From NCBI GenBank assembly GCA_030549335.1, contig CM060198.1:42696353-42760352 (forward strand): a DNA stretch of 64,000 bases, read 5' to 3'. The translations under genes were made by a program, and so were the position numbers. Source of the stretch: Pontederia crassipes. Its lineage: Eukaryota > Streptophyta > Magnoliopsida > Commelinales > Pontederiaceae. Positions 10,990 through 23,477 of this stretch are shown in pieces. Below the pieces are notes generated by a model. It was given only the letters and a program-made list of their open reading frames with translations. It was not told where the DNA came from and searched no databases. The first letter of the stretch is position 1. Every line of letters begins with the position of its first letter.

Positions 10990-12400
10990 CATAAAATCTT
11001 TCCAACTGCTCTACAAGTTCTGCACTTCATTGAGTCCTTGCCTTTTTTACTAAGTTCCACTTCATGAGCTACTGCAACTTTCTTAATCTCTTTAACTTCT
11101 TTTCTTCTAGTTTTTTTTTCTTTCCTTTTTGAACTCATAAGAGTGAAACACCTATCGATTGCTCTCTTCCTCGTAATGGGTCTATCACATGGTCATATAT
11201 CTTTACATATATCTCAATATGATAACACTTTTTCACATTCTCATTATTCTAAAAAATACATGTCACGGCATGACGACAAGGAATACCAGTTAATTGCCAT
11301 CTCTTACAACTACATACTCTAGCATCCATATCTTCCAGATATTGTATCTCTCAATTAATAACTTGCACCCTTGGACCACTAGAGAAAGTGCGTTCTCACA
11401 TACATGTTCATTGTTTGATATTTTCAAGTTTCTTATTAATTTTTGGACACAAGACACCTACATATTTTTTTGAGAACTTGTTTTTTCTTTCATAAATGTA
11501 AGCTGTGGGTGGGTGGAGGCTGTGCTGAGGTGGGGGGCATGGGCGAAGGCGAGGGCCTTACAGAAGAAGACGAGATCGGTGCCATGCACGCAAGAAGCTG
11601 GTGAGGCAGCGAAGGAGGTGCCGAAAGATGAAGCAGGAGGACGAGCAGGGCGAGGGACGAAGAAGGATTGGCAAGTGCTGGCGATGGAGAGGGTGGTGGC
11701 GCTGGAGGAGTGGATCACGCCTGTGTATTTATCTCTTGCATCTAGAATATATTTAGCCTACCTCTTGTAAGTTAAATGAAAATTTTTAAAAGTCTTAAGG
11801 CATGAATGAGTTGGTTGCATATTTTAATATGCCAAGTAGTGTTTGTTAGGTCTTTATGATCTTGTGAAGATGCCATAAGCTTCCAACCACACTTTTTACA
11901 ATGTTGGGCTACCATCCTAATCTTATCATTATTGGAAAAGTGTACGTATTTATGCTTAATTCCATTCATCCTAGAGGCCATGAGCTCTCCCTTGTTGTTA
12001 AATCTCATACACACTTTAAAGAAAGCATCATCCATCATTCTTTCTTCACTAAAAGAATAATCACTTTGCCTCTTTACATTGTCCTCAAAATTTGTGTCAA
12101 AGGGGGTAAGCAATTCATTAGGGTCATAAGCAATTGAATCTTTCAATTATTCATCAACAACTCGAGCATTAGCATGAGTCAGCTCACTTCTTATTTTTCT
12201 TTGCCTTGTTAATTATCTCCTCCAACTCTTCATACCCTCCATGATGATGTAATCAACATCATCTATTACATCTGCATCTTCATTATCACTATCAATAGGG
12301 AAGATCTTGATGTTGTACTTGTGGTGTTATAGTTTTCCTTTGAATCATCCATCCTTGCATGACACAATTCTCTTTCATTCTCTTGTATTATTTCCTCAAT
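10990..12400 (-). pseudogene. Mutator-like (MuDR) transposase relic
   Basis: Reading on the minus strand, an acidic D/E-rich lead at about 12330-12230 is followed by a MuDR-type N-terminal domain in the open frame 12146-11772. That frame has the 'FFKVCMRFNNKGEL' line and a cysteine pair 'CKKCGWKL'. The C-terminal part lies at 11450-11260: an 'LCPKINKKLENIK' line, then a SWIM zinc finger with C-x-C and C-R-H ('CSCKRW...GIPCRHAV') near 11345-11270. It continues with an 'IYDHVIDPL' line near 11190 and a degraded zinc knuckle near 11030. The DDE catalytic domain, normally several hundred residues, is missing. A GC-rich segment at 11505-11725 occupies its place. Several stops occur. Terminal inverted repeats were not identified. 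Confidence 0.75.
11505..11725. other. GC-rich island in MULE relic
   Basis: About 220 bases with GC far above the surrounding AT-rich DNA, open in both directions over 85-86 codons (11513-11770 plus, 11718-11458 minus). Neither translation resembles a family I know. The composition is that of a GC-rich exon, so a captured gene fragment is possible. I cannot tell which strand was coding, if either. Confidence 0.5.
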
Positions 12401-13296
12401 CACTATGTTTCTAGATGTCAGGGGTGACATGGCTAAACTAAATATTTCTTTTAGGTCTTTAAGGTCAAGTGTTACACATATAAATTCATGTGTCTACACT
12501 TTTTAGTTGCATTACACATATTCAACACATGAGAGTCGTTATTTAAAGTTCACAGATTTGCCAATATCTTTTTGGCTCAATCTAGACATATGAAACAATC
12601 TCTTGTACATCAATTATTTTGCACATGTCATTTATCTTAGTCAATAACATAATGTCATCATCATATCCCATAAATATCTCCACATTGATACCCCCATTCA
12701 CCCTTTTCCCTATTAAAACGTGCATGCAAATCAAAATGACCAGGATCTAAGGAAAAGTATAGACATTTAATGGTCCTTTTTACATTTAAATACAAATCAA
12801 GTACAAAACGAAGGACCTTATTAGTGTAATTACTAGTTATCTTTGCATTAAGTTGTTTACATTGTACACAAATTTAATCCATGTTACAAAGTAATATATG
12901 TCAGTACAATGACACATTGGAAAAAAAATTAGGGCTTTGGACAAACATTCATGGTGTTGGATCACACAAAAGGTTTTGAGAGGACCACAACTGTTTAGGG
13001 AAGACAAAGACAAATAAAAAACAAAGAAAAAACCTAGGTGCAGATGAAAAACATCAGATGTAAGCAGACAAACGAGGTGGAGTTTGGGAAAAATTGCTTG
13101 GGTTTTGCCGTGGTTGGAATGGAAACTTTTAGGGACACAATGCCCAAAATCGCATATGCTTATACCACCTTCACCTAGCTTTAGACTCAGAGAATATTAC
13201 CGACTCTTTGAGTACAAGAGACCATCACAACAGAAGATTGTGCTTACGATTTGGGGGAGAAGATTGTTGTCAACTGCAATTAGGTTAAATAGCGAA
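12401..13296. other. No recognised feature
   Basis: AT-rich sequence without a supported gene. The small frame at 13084-13323 runs into the CACTA end and is not credible. Confidence 0.5.
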
Positions 13297-14228
13297 CACT
13301 ATAAGAAAAATCGCTATTTCTGACGGATATTACTGATGGTCACAAATCCCTTGCAATTTCTGAAAGATTTTGTGAGGACTAACAACATCCTTCGAAAATA
13401 GAGACACAAAATTTTCCCACAACTTCCATCGTCACAACTTCTGACGACTCTACAACTGTCGCAAGTTTCAGCGGCTACGACTGTCGGAACTTCCGACGGT
13501 TTAAAGCCGTCAAAACTTCCCACGGCTCAAGCCTGAGTATTTTATATTATATAAGGATGAGTATAATATTTTATATTATATTATAATGTATTTACGACAG
13601 CTATGTCTGTCGAAAGTTCTGGTGGTTTGAAACCCATTTAAAGTTACCCATAAAATAATATTTTATATTATAACATATATTTTATATTAAAAGGATGTAA
13701 GGCTAGACGTTCTATTACAAGGGCTTCCCAATGGCTAGAGCCATGGGAATTTCCGATGGGTAGCGGCCCGTCGGAAGTTTCCATAGCTCTAGCTGTGGGA
13801 ACACATAAAATACTATTTTATATTATAACATATATTTTATATTAAAAGGATGTAAGGCTGGTTGTTCTATTATGGGGGCTTTCGGACGACTAATCATTGG
13901 ATTTTCGATGGCTATAGGTCTATCGGAAGTTCCCATGGCTCTAGCCATGGTAACTCATAAAATAATATTTTATATTATGGGCTTTCTGATGGCTACACGG
14001 CCAAATCCGGCCGTTCATGGCTGAGGCTATGTTAATAATTTCAAATTGTTATTATTTGTTATCTACTTGTTATGATTATATGTTGTAGTTCTTACTTTAG
14101 TAATTTAAATTAATTCTTAACTTATGTTAATTGTTGGATTACTTTAGTAATTTAAGTAATGTGATTGTTACGGACATGCATTAACATAATTACTTTTTTT
14201 ATTTTACATAGTAACATACGAGAAAATT

Positions 14229-14430
14229 ATGTTTCCTTTGAATAATCGTTGATGGATGTACAATAGAACTAATCCCGGTCATATAGGATTGACACAAGAA
14301 TTCAATATTATACCACATTGATAAGTCAGTCAATATAGTTTCAACATGAAGGTATTATTAGGTGTCTTGCTTAAAGTGTCAAAACATAAAATTGCAAACT
14401 TTGGAGATAATAAAAGTTCATGACTTTTAT
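14229..14430 (+). pseudogene. TNP2-type transposase-associated domain relic
   Basis: ATG at 14229 opens a frame with an 'R*WMYNRTNPGHIGLTQEF' pattern, the start of the transposase-associated domain of plant TNP2 proteins (usual core 'DRSWMY'). In another frame near 14347 an 'EGIIRCLA' line fits the 'EGxIRCPC' zinc-binding part with the second cysteine lost. Stops and shifts break the frame throughout. The transposase core is absent. Confidence 0.65.
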
Positions 14431-14786
14431 GAGTTTAGTTATGATTTATGCTATTCAAATTGTTGCAAATAGAGTTTACGATGTCTCAACATAAATCATC
14501 AGATCAACAATTGCCCGACAAGAGTGAATCACATACGTATTCTTTACTTTCTCATGAGTGTTTCTATTTTATTAAATAGATTTAGCATTTCACATGAATT
14601 TAAACTAATTCATTATTTTTCTAAAGCACCTCCGGATATTAGTATTTGGTTCTTGAGTTATACATACGATTCAATTTTTGAAGATGCGACAGAGGATGTG
14701 GCCGAATTTTAGGTTAATGTGATGCAATTATACTTTTATTGTGCAGTGACACATTAATTTATTATCCAAATATTATTTCTTTGTAG

Positions 14787-14933
14787 ATGTTTCATTTTGG
14801 TAAAGGAAAAAGTAAGGGAAAAGCGAAGGGACAAGAGAAGGGAAAAGAGAAGGCCTCTCATTCTAGAGAAAAAGAGGGAGGTGGAGAGAATGCCATTATG
14901 CCTAGACCTATAGGAATTCGCATAATAGAGTGA
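14787..14933 (+). pseudogene. Lysine/glycine-rich short frame in CACTA
   Basis: A 48-codon frame starting MFHFGKGKSKGK, strongly K/G/E-rich, preceded by a plausible acceptor ('ttctttgtag'). It continues after its stop as further broken coding-like sequence to about 15150 ('DDSTKDMGTDA'). It could be a piece of the second CACTA gene. I do not recognise it securely. Confidence 0.35.
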
Positions 14934-15289
14934 CAGACTGCACTGGGCACTCATTCAAATGATGACTCAACGAAGGACATGGGAACAGATGCCTGACATT
15001 GCTGAGATGCAAATGCCGGAAGACTCCACCGATGCTTCTACATTGAGAAATCAGTATAAGAAATATTTATTGCTAGATGGTAGTTTTGCAAGATGGACCA
15101 TAATTGTAGGGAAAAGGGGCACGCAAAAAATAGATGGATGTTGATTTCTATGTTGAGGCCACAGAGAGGGCAAGTAGTGTTTATATTATTATCAAAAAGC
15201 ACGATGGAGTCCAGGGTTGTGAGGCGAAGGTGGAAAAGTATCCAAAGGAAAATGTGTATCTTTGGAGGTAGGAGGTAGGAGGATGTAGC

Positions 15290-18200
15290 GGTAAAGAGCG
15301 GCGATAAATAAAATTATAAACTGAGTTTGCATTTGCTCGTCCATGGGTATCCATCACCCATACCCACGCATCATCATTGACGTGAGTAGAAATGTAAATG
15401 CTTCCAATTAAATCGCAAATTGAGCTACCAAAAATCGAATCCAAAAGGGAGATATTCCAAGCACCATCAACTAAAAGATGATTAACATTAGGACCATCCA
15501 GAGGGTAGTGCATGTTTATAAATGTTGGTTTCCAGATTAGAGGGATATAAAAAATCCAAGGGTCAAGGAGAATGGATATAGATTTACCCAAGCCAATGGC
15601 CTTACGAAAGCTGAGTCGCAAATCCACAAGGGAGTCGAGAATGTTACGCCAAGAGCAGGAGGTTCTCTTAGGGTGGATTTGAAATTCCAAAGTTGGAAAG
15701 GGCCATATTTGTTTGTCATCAGATTGTTCCAAGGGGAGTTGATATTGTTTAGTAGGTCAAAGATACGTCGCCCAAGCAAAACACTACGAGTGGCTCTTAG
15801 GTTTCGGATGCCTAGACTTCTAGCGGCAAGAGAACGCTGAGCAACCGACTAGCTAACGAGATGAGCGCCATGACGGCCCGTGTCGAGGTCCCAAAGGAAG
15901 AATCATGAAAGCTTCTACAAAGAGTTAAGTGTACCAGTGGAAAGAGGGGAAGTTTCTATGAAGTAAATCGGTACGATTGATAAGACAAATTTGATCAATG
16001 TAACATGACCCGCTTGATTAAGAGTGCTTTTCCACCATCCGGCGAGACGCGAAGAAACCTTGTCGATGATAAAGTGTTGTTTTTGTATTGGTATGTGTTT
16101 GGGGGAAATGGGCGCACTGAGATAGGTGAAGGGGTAGGTATCAATACGAAGGTTAAGCAAGGTCTTAATGAGATTCTTATGATGGTGATTGATAGTAGTC
16201 GGTAAATAAAGCTCGGACTTGTGAGGGTTTAGCTTTTGTTCAATGAGATAATATATAGATATTGAGGACTTTCTTTATATTATGGCAATTTCTTTTGGTC
16301 GCTCTTAAGCAAATGAGTAGGTCGTCTGCAAAATGGAGGTGATTGAGTGAGAAGGTATTAATTTGGAAAGGAGTGATGTTTCCAAGATTAATATGGAGGT
16401 TCATAAGTGAAAAGAAAACTTGTGAGACGAGGATGAAGATATATGGTGAAAGAGGATCCTCCTATTGGATACCACAATGGGCCCAAAAAGAGAAGGAAGC
16501 CATGTCATTAATGACACATGAAAAAATGGTAGAACGTATACAAGTGTTTATCCATGATATCAAAAGAGATGGAAAATTCATATGCTCCTGGATTGAGATA
16601 ACTGAATCCCATGAGACACGATCAAAGGTCTTCTCCATATTAGCCTTAATAAGCATGAACTTGCGCCTCCCAGAGTTTAATGAGTGTACCAGTTCATGGG
16701 TAGTGAGGATGTTCTCTTGTATGCTTCTACCGGGGTAAAAGTAGACTGGCCTTGTCGATAAGGTTGTCAAGCATAGGGCGAAGACAATTAGCGATGACTT
16801 CGGGGAGGATCTGGTATAAGTAGGTCGAAAAATATTTACTTTCTTTGGGCATTTGGTCTTAGGGATGAATATGAGTGAGGTGTCTGCCCAAGTATCAGGG
16901 AGAATTCCATGGTCAAAGGAGATGATGGTGTTGGTAATTTTTGGACCCACAATGTCCCAATGATGATGATAAAAGTCAAATGTGAAACCGTCAGGACCCA
17001 GAGCCTTGCCATGGGGCATGCTCCAAATGGCACGTTGAATCTCAATCAGGGACATTGGACAGATGAGAGAGTTTATCGAAGAGTGATCGAAGGAAGGTAA
17101 AGGGGGCCAACAATCAAGGGAGATGTGTATCAAGGGGGAGGGTGGTTTACAAAGGGCCTTGTAATGGTGTACAAATAGGTTGCGAATGGCAAGGTCACTA
17201 TGATAGTTTGACCCTCTGAGTTATAGATTTCTCGGATTGTATTTTGCCTTTGCCTAATAATTGTCGAGAGGTGAAAGAATTTGGTATTTTGATAGCCTTG
17301 CTGGAGCCAATTAGTCCTAGATTTGCTCCACCATTTGAAGCTTATTTGCCTAAGAAGGGTCGCATGGTAATGATACGCTGAGCGTAGAGAGTCAACTTAG
17401 AAGGAGAGAGCCCACACCACATGTTCTGTGCCTCCAGCTCAGAAATATGAGGATATCTTTAGCACGGAGTTCAAGGCGACCGAAGGAGTTTATTCCAACT
17501 GAGGGTGTCGATTTTAATTCAATTAAGGATAGTCACGATACTTTGGTCTGGATTAGCAGTGGAACTCGTGTTCCAAATTTTGGCTACAATATCACGAGCC
17601 TCCTAGTGAAGTAACTAGAAAGATTCGTAAAAAGAGCGGGGGCGATATGGTAAAGTTGCAGTTTGGAAAAGTAATGGTGTATGGTCAAAAGCACAGTGAG
17701 ACAGGGTGGAGAGTTGGAGATTGGGAAAGTGTTCTAACCAGTTATGGTTTTGGAAAAGGCGATCAAGGAGACAGTAGATGCGGGCAAGGCCCAAGAAGTT
17801 GTTGCACTAGGTACATTTGATACCCAGAGGGTCGACGTCAATGAGGTTCTGATAGTCAATAAGGCTTCTGAATTTTTTTATTGATTTGGTCTTACAGAAA
17901 GGGTATCCACCGATCTTATTAGCAGAGGAGAGAATACAGTTAAAATCGCCAATTAACGCCCAGGGAATGTCTCTAGTGTTTAAACTATGCAAGTTGTTCC
18001 AAAAGGAGTTTCTTAAAGCCGGGGTTGTACTGGCATAAACACATCATAGAAGAAAAGTAAAATTATTATGCATGATTACAACATGTAAAATCTGATCGGA
18101 GTTGAGGAGCGATGTCACCTGAGTGTCTTGGCCGCACCATGCCACGACAATGCCACCGGCAACATCGACGGCCGCACAGAAGATACCATGCCAGGTAGTG

Positions 18201-18360
18201 TTGAGACGATGAATGACCTATTTATTTTTTACATAATCCGAATGCGACTCTAATAAGATTTCAAAGTCTAGTTGTTGGGATTTTACAAGATTTATGAGCC
18301 TATCCTTAATTTTGGCCCTAAAAGCGCCTCAGCAGTTCCAAGCCAAAAACTACATTACAA
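15290..18360 (-). pseudogene. L1-like LINE ORF2 (endonuclease, RT), broken
   Basis: Read on the minus strand from about 18360. It opens with an APE-type endonuclease: a 'WNC'-like start near 18345, 'VAGGIVVAW' near 18160, 'WALIGDFNCIL' near 17960, and a degraded '...DH' motif near 17690. Then comes a non-LTR reverse transcriptase: 'GKALGPDGFTFDFY' near 17010, 'PGRSIQENI' near 16740, 'KTFDRVSWD' near 16640 and the catalytic F-A-D-D at about 16330. A C-terminal zf-RVT-like part with 'GRANANSVYNFI' lies near 15330. Many stops and frame changes break it, and the longest intact piece is 17133-16462. There is no poly(A) tail at the left edge, so the 3' end is truncated. It lies antisense to the CACTA relic, probably inserted into it. 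Confidence 0.85.
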
Positions 18361-18917
18361 AGGAGGATGGGGTACACTCCATCATTGTTCATATTTGCAC
18401 ATATGATTATTTTATTATTATTCCTTATATGATGTTGATCTTATGATGACGATGTTCTCATGATTTTCCTTCTTGTCAATTTTCATTACCATCATATTCA
18501 TGATGTGCTCATTTTATTTTACATATGAGTGTCAAAACTCATAGGAAATTCTTATCTTCTTTACATATTCAAATTTTTGGGTGCAGAGATCGAGCACATG
18601 GTGACGGTACATAATCTTGAGTCATTTACTTTAATATCTTAATTTAACCTTTATGTTATTAAATGCATCACTCAAAACTCATATAGTCTTTCACACTTTA
18701 TAATGAATTTATTCTTTTTATTATCCTTTAATGATGTTCATTTTTTCACATATGATCTTATTATTAAATGATCAGTTAAATCGATTTCTCAGCATAGCTG
18801 CCACGTCCCATTGTATTAGGCAACTAGGTAAAAAACATCATCCAACACCCATTAACTTTTTACCCTTTACACGTTTCATTAATCCACCTTTTAACTATTT
18901 TAGCACTTACCCATTTC
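18361..18917. other. No recognised gene
   Basis: AT-rich sequence between the LINE and the next CACTA end. It may be the remaining part of the CACTA element split by the LINE. Nothing specific is visible. Confidence 0.4.
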
Positions 18918-20900
18918 CACTACAATAAAAATTGATATTTTTTACGATATGAATCGTCAGAAATTGTGAGGAACCCATCAAAAGTAAAAGTATGTGATGG
19001 ATTTTCTAATGGGAGAGAACCATCAACAAATGGCTCATCGTAAATATTTTATAGAGCCGTCGGAAGTTCTTATGACTGGAGTCGTGGAAAGTTCCCACGG
19101 CTCGGCCCGTGGGAACTTCCTATGGCTAGAGCTGTGGCAAAGTTCTCATGATTCTACTTGTGGGAACTTTCCATGACTAGAGCACAAAGTTTCCCATGGA
19201 TCTGCCCATGGGAATTCCAACGGCATGTGCCGTGCAAACATTTTTCATGGCTTGGGCCATGGAAAGTTTCAACGGCCAAAATCGTGAGAAAAAAGTTTTT
19301 CTTCCAAAAAATTAAAGAAATACATTTTTTATTAATTCAAAATTTTTAATAAATTATAAATAACTTAATAAATTAAATAAATACATATAATAATTTCTCC
19401 TAAATTTCAAGTTCGTGGTCGTCGTGGTGGTGCTGGCCACGCATCATCTGACACATCATTTTCTTCATTTCTCTTCATTGTCGCTGCTCAAATGCTTGTT
19501 GTCATTGCTCATATTCTTATCGAACCTTTTGTTGGATTTCTATAGTCGTTGTTCCCACATGTTATCGAATACTTGTCGCACATCTTGACTTCAATAACCG
19601 AATATTGATTTTCGGTCACATTCAATATCCGCATGACTAACAAAGGATTCAAGAGCATACATGCGCCCCTTCTTCACTCAGACATGATCTGTCCATAATT
19701 GTCGAGATTTCCATGGTATCGCCCAGCGTGACCTGTGTATGATGCTTGGCTTATTTTGCTTTGTAACTCTCTTGTAAATTTACTAAATGACGTTTGTTAA
19801 TTCATTCCTAATAAAAGCTACATTATGAAAGTATACTCTTACATATGTCTCCCGAGCAAACGATGAAACCCATTCAGAATTTTTCTTTTGATGAGTTTTA
19901 AGAAAAATCTCATCTTCTGTTGGTGTTTTACCCTTCTCTTTTTCTTGCAATTAAATCCAAAGTTAGAACATTAAATTCACTAAATGAAATTACAAAGTTA
20001 CAAATGTTTACCAGTCTCCTTACAATTGTTGACGTAAATACACAACCAACCGCATGCAGGCATGCTCCCTGATCGGATTCACGATTTGTCTTAGCTTTTT
20101 TGCACTTGGATTTGTACGCCTCAGTGGACCACTTAGCTAATAACTTGGTCCAAATTGCCTCTGAAATCCAATTGGGCATTCTCCTATAGCCCATGCATTC
20201 GACAACATAGAGGACAATCATCTCGAGCACCTAGAATTGAACTGCTTCCACATTTACTCTGTGTATTTGGGGTCCCACCACATGTCAGCCTTTAAAGGAA
20301 GACGTTTGGATTAAAAATAAATAACAAAAAAATTGTATTGTAAGTCATAAAGATTTGTCAACATGAAAATTATAATACAAAATTCTCTAAGTAACATCTG
20401 TCTTGTAGCATAAGGAATATCTCTCCATGTAAGTCATGCCTCCATATACCACTGTCTAATTACCTTAGTACAAGCAGCTGCAGCAAGTTTTAACAAGTAA
20501 AACCTGCAAAAACATAATAAGATATAAATATTTATTAAATAGATGCTAAATATATATATAGTCACTTACCCGCAAGCTTGGCATTACTTTCAAGTTTTCT
20601 TCCTCTTGGCACCAAGGCTCCTGGATTCATGAAGGAGCTGACCTAAACAAAAAATCTAAGCATCACTTCCTTTCTATTTTTACCCTTAGCCTCTGGGAGA
20701 TTTGGAATTTGCGCAATAACATTCACTTCCATAATCAGCATGCTACACGTTGCTTGGTAGAGAGTTTTGACCAGTTTTCAAGATTATTCTGAGGCTCATG
20801 CACCTGAGGCATTGTCACTCCCTATGCCTCACCCCCATAACCCCTCGGGTTGAGTGGGAGCCCCCTCCCCAACCTTAGGTTTACAGTGCTGCATGGCTCA
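18918..20900 (-). mobile_element. CACTA transposon 3' half
   Basis: A CACTACAATAAAAATTGA terminus at 18918 is followed to about 19300 by subterminal repeats: alternating 'tggaaagttcc', 'ccatggctagagc' and 'cgtgggaac' words in both orientations. A transposase-type gene reads towards this end on the minus strand. The other end was not found and may have been lost where the LTR at 21071 begins. Confidence 0.7.
19690..20900 (-). pseudogene. Ptta/En/Spm-type CACTA protein (TNPA-like) relic
   Basis: Minus-strand frame 20230-19928 has 'PNWISEAIWTKLLAKWSTE', 'KSKCKKAKTNR', then a histidine/serine-poor 'CVFTSTIVRRL' line. The order matches the plant transposase Ptta/En/Spm family domain (PF03004), which normally reads 'P..I....W..L...W.....K..S...NR'. 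It continues downstream in another frame near 19925 with 'TPTEDEIFLKTHQKK', the usual 'E...THT' segment. Less certain coding-like sequence runs upstream to about 20900, including 'PQVHEPQNNLENW'. There are several frame breaks. Confidence 0.65.
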
Positions 20901-21070
20901 TGGTATTAGGGAGATCAACATTTTTCAAACTCTGACAGTTAATCAAGATCATCAACCGACATTGCCATTGTCTATGGCGGATTAAAGGAATTGTCACTGA
21001 TATTTGGAATACATTGCCTGACCGAACACCTATAATCGTACCACACTGCCCACACTCTTACAATCGGCCT

Positions 21071-23477
21071 TGTAACACCGCGAATTTCACCTCCAAATTA
21101 TCGAGGACATTTGGGTCATTCGACTATGTTAGCCCATTCGCCATCACATAATCATAATAAAATATGATTTTCTATAAACTCAGCGAAAGCATAAATCCAT
21201 TAAATAAGATAAAATAATTCCTTTGAAAACATAGCGGAAGACTTCGGTAAAATATCAAAAGTAATGTTATAGAATTTAAACCGTCATGGATAACCAATAA
21301 AATATCTTAAAACCATAGTCCAAAACATCGCTTTTAAAACGTTGTCAAAAGACTCTAAGACAATTGACTCTTAACACCCTAGATCATTGTACAATCTTAT
21401 TCGTCATGAGCTGAGCCGCCATCATCCATAACTTTATACACCTACACGGATCTAGAATGCAAGGGTTTTCCCGGTTAGAGTATGTAAAGGCCATGCATGC
21501 AATGATATGATCCTATACATGATACTACATGATATGCATCATCATCTTCGTATAAATAAGAAGGAAACAATATGCATGCTATGTACTTATCATGTGATCT
21601 ACATGTCATCCATCAATATCAATGTATAATCATCATGCACTATAATAACGGCATGGCAAACATGTAATCATATCATCATACATAAAGTATGGACACTCAT
21701 ATCAATCATTCATTCAATCCATAGGCATATAAGTGGGATGCACTTAACCATTACCTTCATAATTCTCCTCAGGGTTGCTTTATAACTCATTAGACTTCAA
21801 CTTTCGTGGGACATCATTCCATAACTTTCCTCAGGGTTGCTTTATAACCCTTTGGACTTCCACTTTTGTGGGAGTTCATTCCATTAGATCGATCATTGAC
21901 TCTTTCCTATTAATGTTATATCTTTCGATAGTTGGGACTTATGTCGTTGGCCTTTCAATAGGCTAGCAGGCCTAGGAGACAATGCTCCCCTCTCACTCGA
22001 AGGTGATATCAGAATGCACACATCGTTGCAATGCATATAACGATCATTCTGGACTCTCGCCCGAGGGCGACATCGGAATGCACACACCGTTGCCGACGTG
22101 TGTAACGATCATTCCAGACAATTATCCGATAAATGGCCATAGAGGGACGACATGTAATATCATCCACAACTGGGTTCATTATGCTTTTCAAACAATAATC
22201 ATTTATGTCGCTCGATCTTCATATTTTAACATAGTTATGACTGTCCATGCAATTCGTGTATCTAAGTTCATATACAATCATCAATCAGTAATACATAATA
22301 GTAAATATCTTAAAAATAACATAAATATAACATAAATCAGTTTTTCGATCTATCACGGTCATTCCGGGACCTGGCACGGCTATACCAACGTCCTGGGAGT
22401 CCGATCTTTTACCCGAAAGTCTAGATTTTTGAGATTTCGATTCCAATAAACATAGTTTAAAATATCATAAATATTCAGATATGATCTCTTAGCATCTATA
22501 CATCATAAAACACATTAAGACATGCAATTTTCATTCATTAACAAGAGTTGGGACTTTTTCTTAAAAATTCATACAACTACTAGAATTTATTCTTTGCACA
22601 GTATTCTGGCAGTAGTCACTAAAATATTAATAAATTAACCTATTATTGTTCTTTTCAGATGATTCTAATTTTTATAGAAAGATAACATGAGCATTTAACT
22701 TGAGAATAAATTTTAAATCCTAATTTAGTATTTCCAATTTACTACATATTTTACAATTTGATCTCGCTGTTACCCAAGATAGAATGATACTAGTCTGATT
22801 TTTGGATCATAGCTATTTGTATACAACTCCAAATTATGTGAACTTGTGGAAACTAGACTTTGAGAGCTTTCTATCCATATGTTAGTTATAATTTTTAGAT
22901 AAGAAAAACCTATCCAAACAATTATTATAAAATAGTCATGAATTCTCGAGATAGTACGACACTAGTTCGGTGTTTGGATCATAACTATTTGTACTGATCT
23001 TCAAATCATATGAAACTAATTTCTGTGAAAACTAGACTTTGAGAAACTTTCCATCCATATATTATTTGTAATTTTTGAATAAGAAAAACTTATCTAAATA
23101 ATTATTACAAGATAGTTACGAATTTAACAGATTATGCAAACATAAATCATGCAATCTTCAATCATGCGAATCCTTATTTATGCAACCGTCAATCAAAATT
23201 TCTATTAAGAACATGATATTCTTAAGTCTCTCAATCCAAACAAAACATCATTAAAAGGAGAGAGGAGGGTTTGGATCCCCTTTACGTACATTGATCTTAG
23301 ATCTTTCTTCTTTTTCTTCCTTCTCCCTGATCTCCTCTTTCTCCTTCCTCAAATTATAGTCGCCAAGGTGTGGATTCAAGAGAAAAAGAGAGAGAAAAGA
23401 GGTCTTATATAGGAAAAAATTACGAGAATTTGGATAAATAGTTCAAATTACCTTTAATGAAAATTGAGGATATTACA
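21071..23477. repeat. Family X Gypsy-type LTR, copy 1
   Basis: Starts TGTAACACCG; the likely end is GGATATTACA at 23477. It aligns in order with two other copies (28104-31310 and 47769-61402) through shared landmarks: 'acctacacggat...gttagagtatgtaaag', 'cagggttgctttataac', 'tcaatccaaacaaaa' and 'gagaggagggtttggatcccc'. A 60-base tandem duplication covers 21769-21885. A second local duplication at 21990-22130 repeats a 'cgaaggtgatatcagaatgcacacatcgttgc' line. No 5-bp target duplication is seen (GGCCT left, TGATA right), so one end may be wrong or the LTR arose by recombination between elements. Frames at 21775-22335 are shadows. Confidence 0.7.

Larger units (their letters stand above)
13297..15180 (+). 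mobile_element. CACTA transposon, left end and TNP2 relic
   Basis: The inverted-repeat start CACTATAAGAAAAATCGC at 13297 is a clear CACTA terminus. About 700 bases of subterminal repeats follow, alternating short motifs such as 'cggaagttcc', 'ccatggct' and 'gacggttt' in both orientations, as bound by TNPA proteins. Coding relics follow at 14229 and 14787. No matching right end was found before the LINE insertion at about 15200, so the element is truncated or split. Confidence 0.75.

Noticed and set aside
15005..17100. Plus-strand frames at 15093, 16005, 16343 and 16909
   Set aside because: Antisense shadows of the LINE reverse transcriptase.
21071..23477. Family X copy 1 as a complete element with target duplication
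   Set aside because: Flanking five-base words do not match and no internal region is present.
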